From Carettochelys insculpta (Eukaryota; Chordata; Testudines; Carettochelyidae), in contig NC_134146.1 in NCBI RefSeq assembly GCF_033958435.1, forward strand, positions 28,046,501-28,110,500: DNA of 64,000 bases, written 5' to 3'. The notes under the pieces were generated by a model. That model did no database searches and was not told the DNA's origin. It was given only the letters and a program-made list of their open reading frames with translations. Both the position numbers and the translations under genes were made by a program. Shown piece after piece: positions 9,901-21,836 of the stretch; within the stretch, counting starts at the first letter, position 1; every line of letters begins with the position of its first letter.

Positions 9901-12623
9901 ATTATGCAGTACACTGTGCAAGCGTGAGACTTAGATCACACAGATGCGGGAATCTGCTTGTGCATTATATGGGGGCTGAATTAGATTTTGGGTGGCATTT
10001 CTGTGGTGGTTTATTCCCAGTTGCCCATGGTAAACAAGCATCCTGTGGTTGCCCTGTAGGATTGCTCTGTCTGGTCTGGTAGCTGCTGTTTGCCCTTGGG
10101 CTCCCGTAGATTTTGTCATGTCCTTTTTGGCTTGGCTCTGCAGTTCTTTCCATTTTTTCCTTGTCCTCTGGCTTCCTGCCACTGACTAGGCCCTGAGTGC
10201 ATTGACTTCATTTATTATTGGCTGCCCATGTGCTATATTTGAGCTGCAGGTGCATTGCATGACTGTGGCTGCAGCAGAAAGTCATAATGGGCAGCTACCT
10301 CCAGGAATGGGGCAACTATCCTACCCCTCTTCTGTGAAAACTCAGTTTTCACCTGGTGTCTTAATCCCATTGTACACACTGATACCTGCTCCACCTTCTG
10401 GCTATAACTAGAATCCTGTTCCAACGGTGGCAATTTCAGAACTGCCTTGCTCAGGATGTTCAGTCTGCTGCTGAAAAATTCTCTCCTGTATAAGATACCG
10501 GTACATACGCAGAGATTGTTGACACATGGGTAGGAGGGTGTTTATGGATGTGGTGGCTCATGCTAAGTGAAAACAGGGATATTTTCATATCTGGATTTGA
10601 AAACTTGACACCACATGACTGTTTCAATCCCCCTGTAAAGCCCTGTCTCCACTGAGTAATTATTAATAAATTTATTGGCTTCATTCAGCCCAGTAAATGG
10701 AGCTACTTTGTGTTAGGGAGTGAGCCGAAGAGCTACCAGTTAGTTTTTCATAAAAGTATTACTGTTCAGTTTGATCTTTGACTCTAAGAAGAGTAGATCT
10801 CTGGTACATCCAGATAGACAGGATACAGTCTATGTATTGGGTAAATTCGTCCTTTCCCACTCAGCCAGAAATCTTCCATGGGGCACCATGCATTTGAACA
10901 ATAGGTGTGTCGAAGTGACTGGTAAGTTATTGAATGCGGTGCATGCTTGATTTTGGGTGGCCAGGTTGGGCTGGTGACAGTACAGGTTACTGTTTTAAGT
11001 ACCTGAAAAATTAGTTGTGTCCTCAGTTACTGGCCTCTTAACAACCAGCTCCCATCCAATGAAGAGTTCACAGAATACAGCCTAGTGTGTATTGGGTGAG
11101 TCAGTCCCAGGAATAGTGTGAAGTTGGTACCAATATGCTGCTGTCAGAGCATGTTTCCTCCTGACGCTTACACTTTTACAAGAAACATGGTTTTGGTTGA
11201 AACTCGGTGGCATTGTCCCATATCAGGAGTATGTTCTGTGTCTTCATCATTTCTCCTGTAGTAGTCTTTGGCAAGTAAAGTCAAATAAAGGAGGGTGTTG
11301 ACAACAATCTTTATGAACAACTTACACAACTTCTGGGTTCTTTGTGCATTCTTCCTATATAGGACCAAATACAGCTTTCTCCTTAGTTCAGGTTGTCCAG
11401 GGAAGTAGAGGAAACCAGTGGCATTGCTCAAGGAGAACAGTAATGGCTAGCTGCCATATCTTTTATATAACAGTTACCCTCTGAAAAACCTGATGACTGA
11501 GTACAGAGATGAAGCCAGAGCACCAAGATGGTCCAAAAACATACCTAGTTTTCTTCAAACATTGATACACTCCCACTCTCAGCTTTGAAAATGCCTCCAA
11601 TTTAGAAAGCAATCATCAGAGTGGACATGAGCTTCCTGCCAGCCATCCAAAATGATTTCTTGATTCCCTTAGGGCTTAAAAAATTCCAGTGGTCAGTATT
11701 TCTATGTGTAAATGTGTGGCTAGACAAATGATTACAAGACTCCATGTACCTCACTGCTTAAAAATTTTAAATGTCCAGTACTAAAGAAATCCATCATTGC
11801 CCCCATACATCATTCCATCAAACTATCCAGATAACAGGGACACCAAGCGTTCATGGGTCTTGATTGAGATCTTCAGACTTTATAGTCTATGGAACAACCA
11901 TTTGCTGCTGATTATTTCTGGTCACAGAGCCTGAGTCAGATTTCAGCTGCTCATTGGAGGGGAAAGTCCCCATGACACAGCAGCAGTTCCCTGAAGTATA
12001 CAGCCTTCAGACAGATCTCTTTTGAAACCACAGCCTTCTGCATACTTCTTTTAAATCTGGGGTGTTAGCAGTACTGATGCCAGGGGAGGACCTTTTGTTA
12101 GGTTCTTTTCAGCAGTGGATTGGCATGAACTATTGGAATACAGGTGGGCTTTGTTTGTTTCACAGAATGTGTTTCATTAGTTGCACGGTGCTCAGGCAGA
12201 CTCCTGCCATGTCTTTTGCATTCACTTTTGACAAATGCGTGCCATTCAGCAGGCATGGGGTGAAGGGCCATGATGTGGTTATCTTGGTTGTTCATCTTGT
12301 TAAAGTGGCAGTTTTCTTCCTCATTTTCACTAAAAATGTCCCTTACAGATAAGGGCATGGGCAACAAAGCTAGTACTGGAGGTGTGGGGAAGGGTTTTAT
12401 GTTTGATTCCAAATGACTAGCTTACTAAATAAATATAGGGTGAATGAATATAGCACTGTAGTTAAAATATGTTTCTCCATAGAGGCAGTACAATATATGC
12501 GGTGGCAAGGAAGCTCGCTTGCACTGTCATCGGCTACTTCTAATCCCATGATCTAGCCCAGAGGTAAAGTGCTTCCATCCTTTTGCCCATCTCCTGAGTT
12601 AGCTACTGTCTCCCAAAACTATG
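6984..12623. other. Long unassigned stretch
   Basis: No confident repeat or gene in 5.6 kb. Open frames up to about 104 codons occur on both strands and none has a recognisable domain. A TATATAAAAG-like sequence on the minus strand near 11465-11475 could suggest an old LTR there, but I cannot find termini. GC content is moderate, and there are no long simple repeats. Exons too short to recognise by eye cannot be excluded. Confidence 0.4.
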
Positions 12624-12625
12624 TA

Positions 12626-12958
12626 CAGTAAACTCTGTGTTAACTGGCATTCTATCATCCGGAATTCTCAAATAACTGGCATTTTAACCCTAAGTACATT
12701 TTAGTTACTTTTTCCATAAGTACAGTATAGTGAAAGTAAATACAAATAAATACAGCTAATGCAGTATAAGTGTACAGCGTACAATACTCCTGTTGTTGGT
12801 AAGTAAAGTACTCTGCATTTTTGTTTCTAATCTTGGTTTTTTGTTTTTGTTTTTTTTTAGTGTTATGCATTGGTAGGTACACAGTTCTATTATCCAGAAT
12901 ATTTGAATAACCAGCAACCTCCCTGTCCTGGGGCTCCTATATATGAAAGAGTTTTCTG
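12626..12958. mobile_element. Tigger-like Tc1/mariner MITE, 333 bp
   Basis: It begins CAGTAAACTCTGTG and ends with the inverse of CAGAAAACTCTTT, and both ends are flanked by TA (12624-12625 and 12959-12960), the target of Tc1/mariner transposases. Internal phrases such as TTAACTGGCATTC and ATCATCCGGAATT resemble the subterminal sequence of TcMar-Tigger non-autonomous elements. No transposase frame remains. Confidence 0.7.
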
Positions 12959-12960
12959 TA

Positions 12961-14560
12961 GTTTTAATTTATGGCATTAATCACTTTTTATCCTGAGTGA
13001 TACAGGTGCACAAAGAGTGTGGTGAAGGTCATATGATACCTGGATAAAGAGCCATAAGTGATTCGAGAAATATGAAATAATGGTTATTGTATTTCTTTTG
13101 ACTGTAAAAGGACTTGAGAATTCCCAAAATTAAAAAAACCCACACACAATAGCAAATATCATAAACAATTGAAAGGCCAACACGCTTCTGTATATCTTAG
13201 AACTCCCAGGCTTCCAACAATGGTTTGTTAAGCATTTGGTCATAGGTGGCTGCAAGAGAGAGGGTGTAGGGAGGGCCACCCAGAGGAAGAGAGCACAAGG
13301 AGGCACCCCATTATTGAGCAATACATTTTTGGCAGGGGTTTAAGGGGGCAGTGTATCTCTGGAGTGCTACCATGCATTTTTGTATAAACTCAGTGCCCTC
13401 TGGAGGATTGACCAAAATGGCAAGACTGCCCAACGTTATGAATGCGTGTGCATTTTGCAGGAAGTGTCACCTGCTCCTTAGACAAGTTAATCTTCCAGAG
13501 AGAATAGTTTTCAAGAATGTGGGGAGGGGCAGGAATGTTGGGAAGGGGGCTTATAGAGCATCTGCTGAGGAGAAGGATTAATTACCAGTTTTCATGCTTA
13601 ATGCTTTGAAGACGCAGGAACAAGAATAGCATTGTTTGCAATGCCACACTCTGAGACAGCTCCATTACATTATGGTGAAGCATCCCCCCATGCGTTTCCA
13701 TTTTTAATACCAAAGTATAGTCCTATGTGCCTAGCTAATATTGATAATGTTGCTTGTTTGTTTTTGCTTTGAATTAATTAATTTTGAAAAATGACACTGT
13801 TACTGAATGAGGCTAGAATACTTGAATGCTATTATAAGGAGAAGCTACGCGTCTATTCAGATTTAAATTACCAGTATGTTTATAGTGATGGGTTTTTAGA
13901 AGAGTTTTTTTAACTAATAATAATATTTGCCCAGCAAGCCTGTTGTGGGAACCTAATGCACTGATGTATATACTGTTACCCCCTGAGAAAAATAAAAAAA
14001 AATTAAACAGCTGTAAGCAACCCCACAGCTCAGTCCGCCATTGTCCTTTCCTAGGCCTGTGCAGTTACATTCCCAACTGGGAATTACGTCAGAGGGAAAG
14101 ATTTTTTTTTTTCCCTGAGGCAACAGACTTTTATTTCCTCCCTTAGGACACAGTAACAGTGAAAGTCTCTCTGAAATTACCCCACTTAGGCTTGTAAGCA
14201 AACTGATTTAGGCCTCTATTTTGATTATTTCTAAATGTATGGAACTTTTCTGACACAGAATAATTATGAGGACACATAATTGACTAAATATCTTCCTTAT
14301 CTAATTGTGTGGGAGAGATATATATAATGAACAGCAAAAGTGTATTTTCTCAGCTCTCTGAATACTGAATTTCTGAGATTATGTTGATGCTACAGACATG
14401 TTTAATTACATGTACTGTTTAAACATCAGTGTTAAGATGAGCTGAGAATATCATTGCCTGAGAAGTTTGTCTTTCAAAACCTCTGTTTTTGTTTGTTCTA
14501 CATCAAAGTCTGAAGAAGCATGGTTTTATTTTTCCTTAGAGGCTTTCCCCATCTCCCATG
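12961..14560. other. Unassigned sequence
   Basis: AT-rich, with short A and T runs (for example near 13990 and 14102). No repeat family or exon recognised. Confidence 0.4.
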
Positions 14561-14599
14561 ATGGATGCAATGATGAGGGAGTATTAGAATGATTGGTGA

Positions 14600-14900
14600 A
14601 GCATAGCTGAACTGCCTGGGTCTAATTGCAGTGCAAGAACAAGTTACTGTAAAAATTGGACCATTTTATTTTAATGAATGCAAATGTTTAATCCCATCTA
14701 ATGTAACCTAGTAAATGCAAAATGGATTAAATATCTTTCCCCTGAAACTGCAATTAACTCCAACAATTAGACTAATAGCAATGGCAGCTCCAGTATAATC
14801 AATAGCATATCATCAAGCCTTGTGATTATTCTTATTGATCTCCCTATACTGTACTCCACATTCACCAGTATGTAATTCTAATCTAGTGTCACACAGAGTC
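14600..14900. promoter_or_regulatory. Candidate conserved non-coding element
   Basis: A low-repeat AT-rich block dense in homeodomain-type TAAT/ATTA cores, with an octamer-like ATGCAAAT at about 14678 and runs such as AACTGCAATTAACTCC and ATTAGACTAATAGC. This is the texture of developmental enhancers in vertebrate gene deserts. It is an impression only; comparison with other amniotes would decide it. Confidence 0.2.
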
Positions 14901-15414
14901 ACTACACTGTTTGTGGGAGTGATAAACTCATGAAACCAGGCACAATGCTTATTCTGAGAAACCACTAATTGTCAGTGTGAAGATGACTATCAGCAGCACT
15001 GACATAATGACAGTTGGCTTGTGGGCACATTCATCACCTGTGTCTTCCATGATTCTATCTAAAGAAGCAGTTATGGAGGCTTGCGATGTAACACAAATGC
15101 GTGTTCTTTATCTATAATTGGATGCATTGCATATGCTTGCTTTGCTGGTGGCAACCGTTTGTGAAGAGAATTATAAATGTTGGGTTTGGGTGTATTTTGC
15201 ATGAGAAATGTTAGTTTGCTGGCAGAGACAGACAGCACACAAACATCTCCCTTGCTGGAATCATTCTAATGGAAGAAGGAACAGTTTGAATTATTTTATG
15301 TGCTAAAGTAATGGGCTAGATGTCATTTTAAAATTTGACTTTTAATTTTTTTAAATGTTGGTTCAATGTTTTCAATCAATGTAAAGTGGGTGAGTGGGGA
15401 AGGTGCAGTGAAAT
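14901..15414. other. Unassigned AT-rich sequence
   Basis: Contains an ATGCATTGCATATGC-type run near 15122-15136 but no recognisable gene or repeat. Confidence 0.35.
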
Positions 15415-15419
15415 TCGCA

Positions 15420-16272
15420 TCTGTGGCAGGGTCAGGCCAGAGGGCCCCTTCAGGGTGGGAGAAAGGCAGCCCAAAAAGGGGGAAAAGACCTGCTAAATAG
15501 AAGCAGAAGGCAGCAGAGCAATCAATAGCAGCTGGGAGAGAGCTGGCTCAGGCAGACCGAGACCAGCTGACCCCACTGCTGATTTAATGAAGGCCTTTAA
15601 AATACTTCCACAGATGGAAGGTAGGGAGAGGAGAGTGAAAAAGGAAGTTGGAGAGATGCAAAAGAGACAGAGCAAGAGACCTAAGTTGAGAGCAAGGTAA
15701 TACCAGCTGTAGGTCATGGATGGCAAAGGAGAGAGTCCCAGGAGGAGCAGTTGGGCTCCATACCTTAGGGGTCTGTTACAAGCCCCAGTGGGAAAGGGAC
15801 AAGAGACTGAACCAAGCCCGTGGCCTGGGTAAAACAGGCCCTTGCCACACATGAATATTCCTGTGAAGGGAGGACCTGGCAGTGCAGAGGTTAAACAAGG
15901 TCTTTTTGCCCAATTAGCCCTGCCCTGTTCCACCAGTAGACAATGCCAGGCTTGGAGGAAGAATAAAAAGAGGGAACCCTAGCTCAGTTCAGGGCTGACC
16001 AGTGGAGAGGCAGGAGCAGGTTCCACCATCCACAGGACCTAAGCCAGAGCTGTCTGCTGGGTCAGCTCCAGGAAGACGCAAGCCTCCAAACTATACCCCA
16101 GGCTTCAAGAGGGAGAACCTGAGGAAAACTCCACTGGGGAGAGGGCAATTAGACTCTGGGGGCCCCACACCAAACTGAAGGTGCAGACTTTGGTAAGCAG
16201 CTGAAAGTCCTGCTCCCAGGCTCTCACTTAACACTGGGACCTAACCACTAGGCCACATCACTGCCCTGGTAA
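15420..16272. mobile_element. Possible LTR-like or other interspersed repeat
   Basis: A purine-rich, moderately GC-rich block with clear edges against AT-rich flanks. It starts CTGTGGCAGGGTCAGGCC and ends near CACATCACTGCCCTGG. It reads like old LTR or LTR-derived DNA seen in turtle genomes, with an AATAAAAAGAGGGAACC patch at about 15961 that could be a TATA or polyadenylation region. No coding remains and no certain terminal repeats were found. A minus-strand open frame of 146 codons at 15493-15933 has no recognisable domain. Confidence 0.35.
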
Positions 16273-17174
16273 CCTGGTTACAATTACATTTTTAAAAATG
16301 TGGCCTCAGTATTGTTTCAACAATTGTGACTTCTCATCTATACTGAGCCACAGAAAGCTGCCCTTGTGCTATTCCCCCAACTGGATCACTACCAGTGATA
16401 GTGGTTTGAGGTGTTGAAATACAGCGTGTGCATGTATAAAATCTTTGCTTTACTATCTACAGAGGCAATGGCAATTTTTTGCTAGCCAATCAAACTAAAT
16501 ATCCACAGCAGCCCACCTTCAATCCCCTTCTTCTTTGCCAAGGCCAAATTGTTGCATGTTTAGCTAATGCCGTTTCTCTTGACTGACTGATTTAGGGCAA
16601 TCCTGCTCCTTCCTCAGTGGCTCCCGATGACAATTCTGTTGTCTCACAAAACAAAGCAAGAACCAGTATTCATGCATTATACAGCAGAAAAGTAAATGTC
16701 TGTATATTGCATCTCTCTTCTTCTTCTTCTTCTTCTTCTTCGCCATTCATAGCGCACCATGACAAAAGGAGCTTGGAATATGTAATCTAATGCGTAAAAA
16801 CACAGATTGTTTATGTAGGCCATATACCTCATTCTCCATTGTATGAAGAATATTTTACAGTAATGAGTGTTTCAGAACTTCAGGATTTTCCACCCAAAAG
16901 GCTACTGTATACACAAACACAAGAACAAACCAGAAAATATTAATGAAATGTAAAAGAACAAGTTTTATTAAGAGCATAATTTGGCTTCCCTTTTTCGTGA
17001 CTAACACACAGGCCTAGAGAAATAAAATGAAATAGGCAACATACTTTTGTATGGATTCTGGAGTGACTCCGAAGTCCACCTTGTGCTCATGAGCAGACAA
17101 GACAGACCAAGTCATTGGTGAGTGGCATGGTAGCTATAGCAGTGTTATGACTCTTTTTTCCCTTGCAGCTAATG
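16273..17174. other. Unassigned sequence containing a TTC microsatellite
   Basis: Apart from the (TTC)8 tract I recognise nothing. Confidence 0.4.
16718..16741 (+). repeat. (TTC)8 microsatellite
   Basis: Eight uninterrupted TTC units, preceded by a short CT-rich run. On the minus strand it gives a poly-lysine open frame, which is an artefact of the repeat. Confidence 0.95.
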
Positions 17175-17500
17175 CAAGTTGAACCTCTCTAATTCAGAAT
17201 TCACTCAGACAACAAACTCCATAATCTGGCATGATTTTAGTTAGCCAGACAACCACTTATCATGGGTGTGCCCAAATTTCCTGTGGTCCCGTAAAGTTTA
17301 TTTACAGCTTCCAGTTCTGGCTCTCAGTGTTCTGTGCTGTTATTTAGCTGTAATTTACCCCTAAATGTCTTCTAAGAGTCCAGTAAGCAGTGGAAGTGTT
17401 GGTAATGTGCTCGACAATATTGACCTCCTGTTGTCTGGCAAATTCTGTCATCTGGCACCACTCAGGTCCTGAGGGTGCCAAATGGGAGTGGTTCAACCTG
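17175..17500. mobile_element. Tigger-like MITE, about 326 bp
   Basis: The left end CAAGTTGAACCTCTCTAATTC and the inverse of the right end CAGGTTGAACC share their outer 11 bases with one mismatch. Internal phrases such as ATCTGGCACCACTCAGG and CCATAATCTGGCA fit the well-known amniote Tigger-type repeat that begins with GTTGAACCTCTCT. A TA target duplication is no longer clear. The element abuts the 3' end of the LINE fragment at 17501-18470. Confidence 0.6.
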
Positions 17501-18470
17501 CAATCCATTATTTTTGTCCTCTTCAAAGGCATAAGTTCTGAGTGCTGTCTCTCTCCATGCTCTTCTATTTGACAGAGTCTTCTCCAGATCATCTGATTTT
17601 ATTGTATCTGTATGTAAGCTGTTCTTGATGCTATCCTTGCAGAGCTTTCTGGGGAACCTTGATTTTGGTGTCCCTATCCCAATTCTCCATAGAAAATTTT
17701 TCAGTGCGGTCAACATTCAGGCATCCTAATGATACACCCAAACCAGTGGAGTTGCATTTTTAGCAGCATGGCCTCAATATTTGGGGTGTTTGATTTTTGG
17801 AAAACCTCCAGGTTGGTAATTTTGTCTTGTTGGTGGATCTTCAGAATGGTGCACAGAGACTGCATGTGGAAGTTCTGTAGCTTTTTGATGTGCCATTTGT
17901 GTAGGGTCCCGGTCTCACAGCTGTAGAGGAGATGTGAGCACAAAAGCATTGTAAACTTGTATTTTTGTTGAGGGGGATTATTGTGGGATTTCAGGTCTTT
18001 GTTATGTAGCTTTCCTAGTGACTAAGATTGCTTTCTATATCCTGTTAGTGATCCTTTTGTTAAGTGATCCATCACTCAAGATGTTGCTGCAAAAACAGAT
18101 AAAACTGCCAACTTGATTTGGCTGGGTTACACTAATGGATTACTAGGGGATATGGCCTGGAGTAGTAAAGATTGGGACATCACCTCCTCTCCCCCCCCCA
18201 CGTTAATTGTGATGCCAAACACTTTTGATGCTTCAGTGAAGCAATCTATAATGCGCTGCAGAGTCCCTCTGTGTGTGCCAGGAGGGTACCATCATCCACA
18301 AAGAGGGCTTCTCTTATTGGCAGTTCCGTTAGTTTTAGGTTTGCTGCAAGCCTTATAAGATTGAAGATTGAGCTGTAGAGTCTGTATCTGATGTGTGTTC
18401 CTCTGCTGAGCTCATTTGTAGCGTGGTTGAGAACTTGGATGGAAAAGAAGTTGAAAAACAAAAGGACTTT
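17501..18470 (-). pseudogene. Decayed LINE reverse transcriptase, C-terminal part
   Basis: Read on the minus strand, three broken frames line up in the order of a non-LTR retrotransposon ORF2. First comes a palm segment with IRYR...SIFNL and the catalytic-type motif LFVDDGTLLAHTE near 18302, where FADD is usual. Next, after a normal spacing of about 125 codons, is LLYSCETGTLHKWHIKKL near 17930, followed by a MLLKMQLHWFGCIIRMP motif. Last is a tail with SNRRAWRETALRTYAFEE near 17540. This order is that of a widespread animal LINE lineage whose clade I cannot name with certainty (RTE-, Rex1- or I-like). A frameshift separates the last two parts and the 5' part is missing, so it is dead. Confidence 0.75.
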
Positions 18471-18590
18471 ATTTGACTCCTTTTGAAATGGGAAAGTGAG
18501 ATCTTCATTAAAGAGGGCCTTCCCTGCATCCCCTCATGACATTAATTAATGATCTTTACCTATTTTGGTGAGCAGCTAAGCTTTTTCTGT
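18471..18590. other. Spacer, unassigned
   Basis: Short AT-rich stretch between the LINE remnant and a dispersed repeat; nothing recognised. Confidence 0.3.
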
Positions 18591-18692
18591 AACAGCAACA
18601 AAGGGTCCTGTGGCACCTTATAGACTAACAGAAAAGTTTTGAGAATGAGATTTCGTGAGCACAGACTCACTTCATCAGATGCTGGTCTCAGT
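18585..18692 (-). repeat. Dispersed reptilian repeat, 3'-tail copy 1
   Basis: On the minus strand it reads GCATCTGATGAAGTGAGTCT, then CACGAAATCTCATTC, GTTAGTCTATAAGGTGCCAC and a tail near CTGTTACAG. The same order of words appears at 20690-20812, 24605-24735 and 58575-58668. I recognise it as a very common turtle and crocodilian repeat, but I am unsure which class (retrotransposon 3' end is likely). Confidence 0.65.
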
Positions 18693-18911
18693 TTTTTCTG
18701 AGGATCATCAAATATGCAACAGGCAAAAAGTAAAAGCATATCTTTTAGGAAAGGTAAATGTTACCATTTTACACTCTGTGAGTAAAATTAACTGCAGGGA
18801 AACTTTGGATATCCTGTACTGTGCCCACACATCATAGCCACTCAGAATTTCTGTCTACTAGGGATTTGAAACTCTTTTCCTCCCCCAAAAATCATAGGAA
18901 AGGGCTAGCTC

Positions 18912-19166
18912 TCAGGCTTGGTCTACGCTGGCAGGTACATTGATTTCAGATACACAATTCTATCTATAGTAATGCATACGTAGAATTGACTTATCTGCAA
19001 TCAACTTACTTGGCCATCCTCACTCAGGAAGGTTGACAGGAGAGTACACGGGTCAGCTGCAAACCCCAATAGGTTGATTTTGTGCGTACATTTGAGGTAT
19101 GTGAAATCAAACCCCAGAAAATCGACCCTGAGCAGTAAATCTTCCAGTTAATGTAGACATGGCCTC
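18912..19166. mobile_element. MITE with GTCTAC-type ends
   Basis: The left end AGGCTTGGTCTACGCTGG and the inverse of the right end AGGCCATGTCTACATT share the core GTCTAC and the outer AGGC. The body carries 'gaattgacttatctgc' and 'atcaacttact' words that recur in the MITEs at 28870-29115 and 46200-46498, so the three belong to one family. It is non-coding and non-autonomous. Confidence 0.65.
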
Positions 19167-20415
19167 AGTAAGGTTAATTTAGAATTTTTCCATTAACATC
19201 TATGGATGTTGAGTCAGGACCTTGAACTTATGGCTGATCTGTTCACTTACATTCACAGGAGCCTATTGCTTTTATTTTTTTACTATTGGAATGACTGCCA
19301 CAAAAACTTCCAAAGACAGCCAAGGATCTTGGCCTTTTGTGGCCTGAACTTCATCACAGATATCTCTCAGGTGTAAGAAGGTAGAAAGGGAAGGAGGGCA
19401 TTTTGTCAGCAGGGGAAAAAAGGGTATGGAAGAATGGAAAATAAAGAAATCATGAAATTTAACACAATAATAAAGTTGTTTCCCAAAAGGCCGTACCAAA
19501 GGCCACTAGATAAATAGCAAGGACATAGGAACATGAATGCACCCTTTGAAGTTAGCAGCATTCACAAAGACACAAGTGTTTTTGGTGAATGGCTTATGAC
19601 TGATAACATAAAATGGAGGCAGTTTATTCATTCCGTGCATATGGCACATATGTGATAATGTAGAGGAGAGGAGTAATACATAGTAGCTCATTGGTCTCTC
19701 AAGCAGTTAAGACCATTTGTGAACACGTAGTTTCCAGGTCTGAATGTGAAAATAGACTAAAAGAGATAGAATAAAGACTGCTATAATATAAATGTAGCTC
19801 TTAAGACCTCCCCTTGTTTCAGTCAGAAAGGAAGTAACCGAGCTATTTCAAGTCCTATGGCCTAGGACATACATGTGTGTATAGCATTTGTTCTGATGCA
19901 AAAGAGGACAGAAAAAATTCATATATTCTGAAGTGTGCCAGGTGTATCTCTTATGTCTTAGAGAGCACTCTTCCTGGAAAGCATCAATTCCCCTGTTACT
20001 TTTTCATGACCTAACCTCTTATTTGGGCCAATTAGACACACATGCGAGGAATATTAAACCGTGACATGTGGCTTGCAAATCCAGTCACAAAGTCATTGAA
20101 GAATTGTGAACACTAAATTCCACATATACAATGAAATGCATTTTGCTAATCTTCCATCAGCTAAAATATACTAATTTAAAATGTTTGAAGAGTTATGAAT
20201 AATGGATGATTGAGGAGGATACCATGCATAATTTAATAAATAGGTTACAAAGAAAATAAAATGTCAAATTTGATTAACAAATTGTTTCTAAGATACTTTG
20301 ATTAGCTTAGTCTATAATGGACAGACAAGCATGTCAGTGCCAAGCAGTTGGCTCGGTGCATATGCAGACTAAATGCATGCAGCATGGAGGAAGGGTGTAC
20401 AGAAGTCATGCAGCC
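19167..20415. other. Unassigned sequence
   Basis: AT-rich; open frames are short and featureless. No repeat recognised. Confidence 0.4.
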
Positions 20416-20419
20416 TGCA

Positions 20420-20470
20420 TAGGACTTCACAAATAACAAGTGAACATGTAGCACCTTAGAAACTAAGTGG
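20420..20470 (-). repeat. Inverted partial copy of dispersed repeat
   Basis: The inverse reads TTTCTAAGGTGCTACATG then ACTTGTTATTTGTG, matching the plus-strand run at 20738-20780 (CTCCAAGGTGCTACATGAG, TGTTACTTGTGAAG). The two copies face each other across the SINE. Confidence 0.5.
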
Positions 20471-20504
20471 ATCCAATCCTCTGAAGAAGTAAAATAAATA
20501 GAGA

Positions 20505-20690
20505 TACACATCTCATAGAACTGGAAGGGACCTCAGGAAGTCATCAAGTCAGTCCCCTGCCCTCTTGGCAGGGCCAAGCACCATCCCTTTAAAAAAAAAA
20601 ATCTATTTGCCCGAAATCCCTAAATGGCCCCCTCAACCCTGGATTTAGCACGCTGATGCTCAAACCACTGAGCTATCCCACCCCCTCTGT
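20505..20690 (-). mobile_element. tRNA-derived SINE with CR1-like tail (Cry I type)
   Basis: On the minus strand the head reads GGATAGCTCAGTGGTTTGAG, the 5' end of a tRNA with its A box, followed by GCTAAATCCAGGGTTGAGGG in the place of the B-box half. Then come TTAGGGATTTCGGGCAAATAG, a poly-T stretch, and a tail GGGACTGACTTGATGACTTCC...CCTTCCAGTTCTATGAGATG. That tail matches the 3' end of CR1 LINEs, as described for the tortoise Pol III SINE (Cry I), which borrows CR1 machinery. It is the strongest single marker that this is turtle DNA. The B-box part is degraded and the copy is old. Confidence 0.75.
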
Positions 20691-20812
20691 GTCCTTGTCT
20701 GAGCCTTACTCACAAGAGCTCATGACCTAATAAATGTATTAGTCTCCAAGGTGCTACATGAGTGCCTGTTACTTGTGAAGCAACAGACTCACAGCTACTC
20801 CTCTGAGACCAT
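20690..20812 (+). repeat. Dispersed reptilian repeat, 3'-tail copy 2
   Basis: Reads CACAAGAGCTCATGACCTAA, TTAGTCTCCAAGGTGCTACA and, at the end, CACAGCTACTCCTCTGAGACC, the usual terminal phrase of this family. Same word order as the copies at 18585, 24605 and 58575. Confidence 0.6.
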
Positions 20813-21836
20813 TTTGCAGAGGGCTTGTAATTGAATTTGTGTAGCTTACTCTGGTTGGTCATTGCCCACTGGCAGCTGCCAATATTTGCTACATAGAAGC
20901 TCAGTGAGTGCCCGTTGGTATTTGCTCAACACCCTGGCTAACTGGCTCCTTCCCTCTAGGTGCAGTGTTGTGTTCTTAGGATGCAGTCTGATGCTGCTTC
21001 AGCTGAAGCTGAGCGTGTTGTGAGAGTTGTCTTGTTCCAGGTCAAAAAGTGACTCAGAGTTGTTATTGGTTCTCTGGTCCATTTCTGGGGCTGTGCCTGA
21101 ATGTAAAGTCACAGTCTAGCTCTGAATAATGAAAACACAAATTGTCCCTGACTTCTCTTACTTTGAAAGGGTTTCAAGACAATTTGAAGCAATCTACTGG
21201 CGACACTGAATAGCTTCCTGTCTGACATTTGTTCAAGGAATAGAAAAGAGTGAGGTGCGAGTAGAGTGGTGATTTCTTCCTTTATTCAGGAAAGCACTTA
21301 AGCACATGTCTAACTGAATTCTGAAAGGCCGTGGTTTTTACAGCATCATTTGAAACTAACCCTTTGGACTTGGCTCCCTGCTATTTAGGCCATTGAATGG
21401 AAAGCATTCATGTAAGTAATGGTAGTTAGAAAAGTGTGTGGAGTGAAAAATTATCTAAGAGAAAGCAGAATAAAAGTTTTTTTTTTCTGTCTGCTTTACA
21501 ATTAGGTTCTCAAAATGCTGCTTTCTGTTGGTGCTGTATCTGCCTTGTGAAAGGATTCTGTGAGATAGTGAAGTGGTCAGTATACTGTAGCATCTTTCTT
21601 AGGAATAGTAAATATGAGCACAATCTAACAGTATCTTCACACCTCAGAATTGAAAAGAAGAAGTTGCTTAGTTCAATTATCTATGAAACTCTAAATAAAT
21701 AAATCACTGTGGCTAAATGTCTGATAGTCTCAATATATTGGCATGTGATTTTGCGGGATTTAATTTGTGTATTTTCTCCTGACTCTCAAAATCTTTTTTG
21801 GCTCAAGATCTCCATCTTCAGCTGATAAGACATAAT
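20813..21836. other. Unassigned sequence
   Basis: Nothing certain. A phrase GCACTTAAGCACATGTCTAAC at 21295 resembles an arm of an old palindromic reptile MITE, but the partner arm is not evident. A T run lies at 21478. Confidence 0.35.

Noticed and set aside
11160..11480. Possible LTR with TATATAAAAG on the minus strand
   Set aside because: No terminal dinucleotides, target duplication or polyadenylation signal in the right order could be found.
16564..16746. Lysine-rich minus-strand frame
   Set aside because: Produced by the (TTC)8 microsatellite.
20640..20690. tRNA gene
   Set aside because: The tRNA-like A-box half is on the minus strand but it continues into a CR1-type tail and the second half is degraded, so it is a SINE head, not a tRNA gene.
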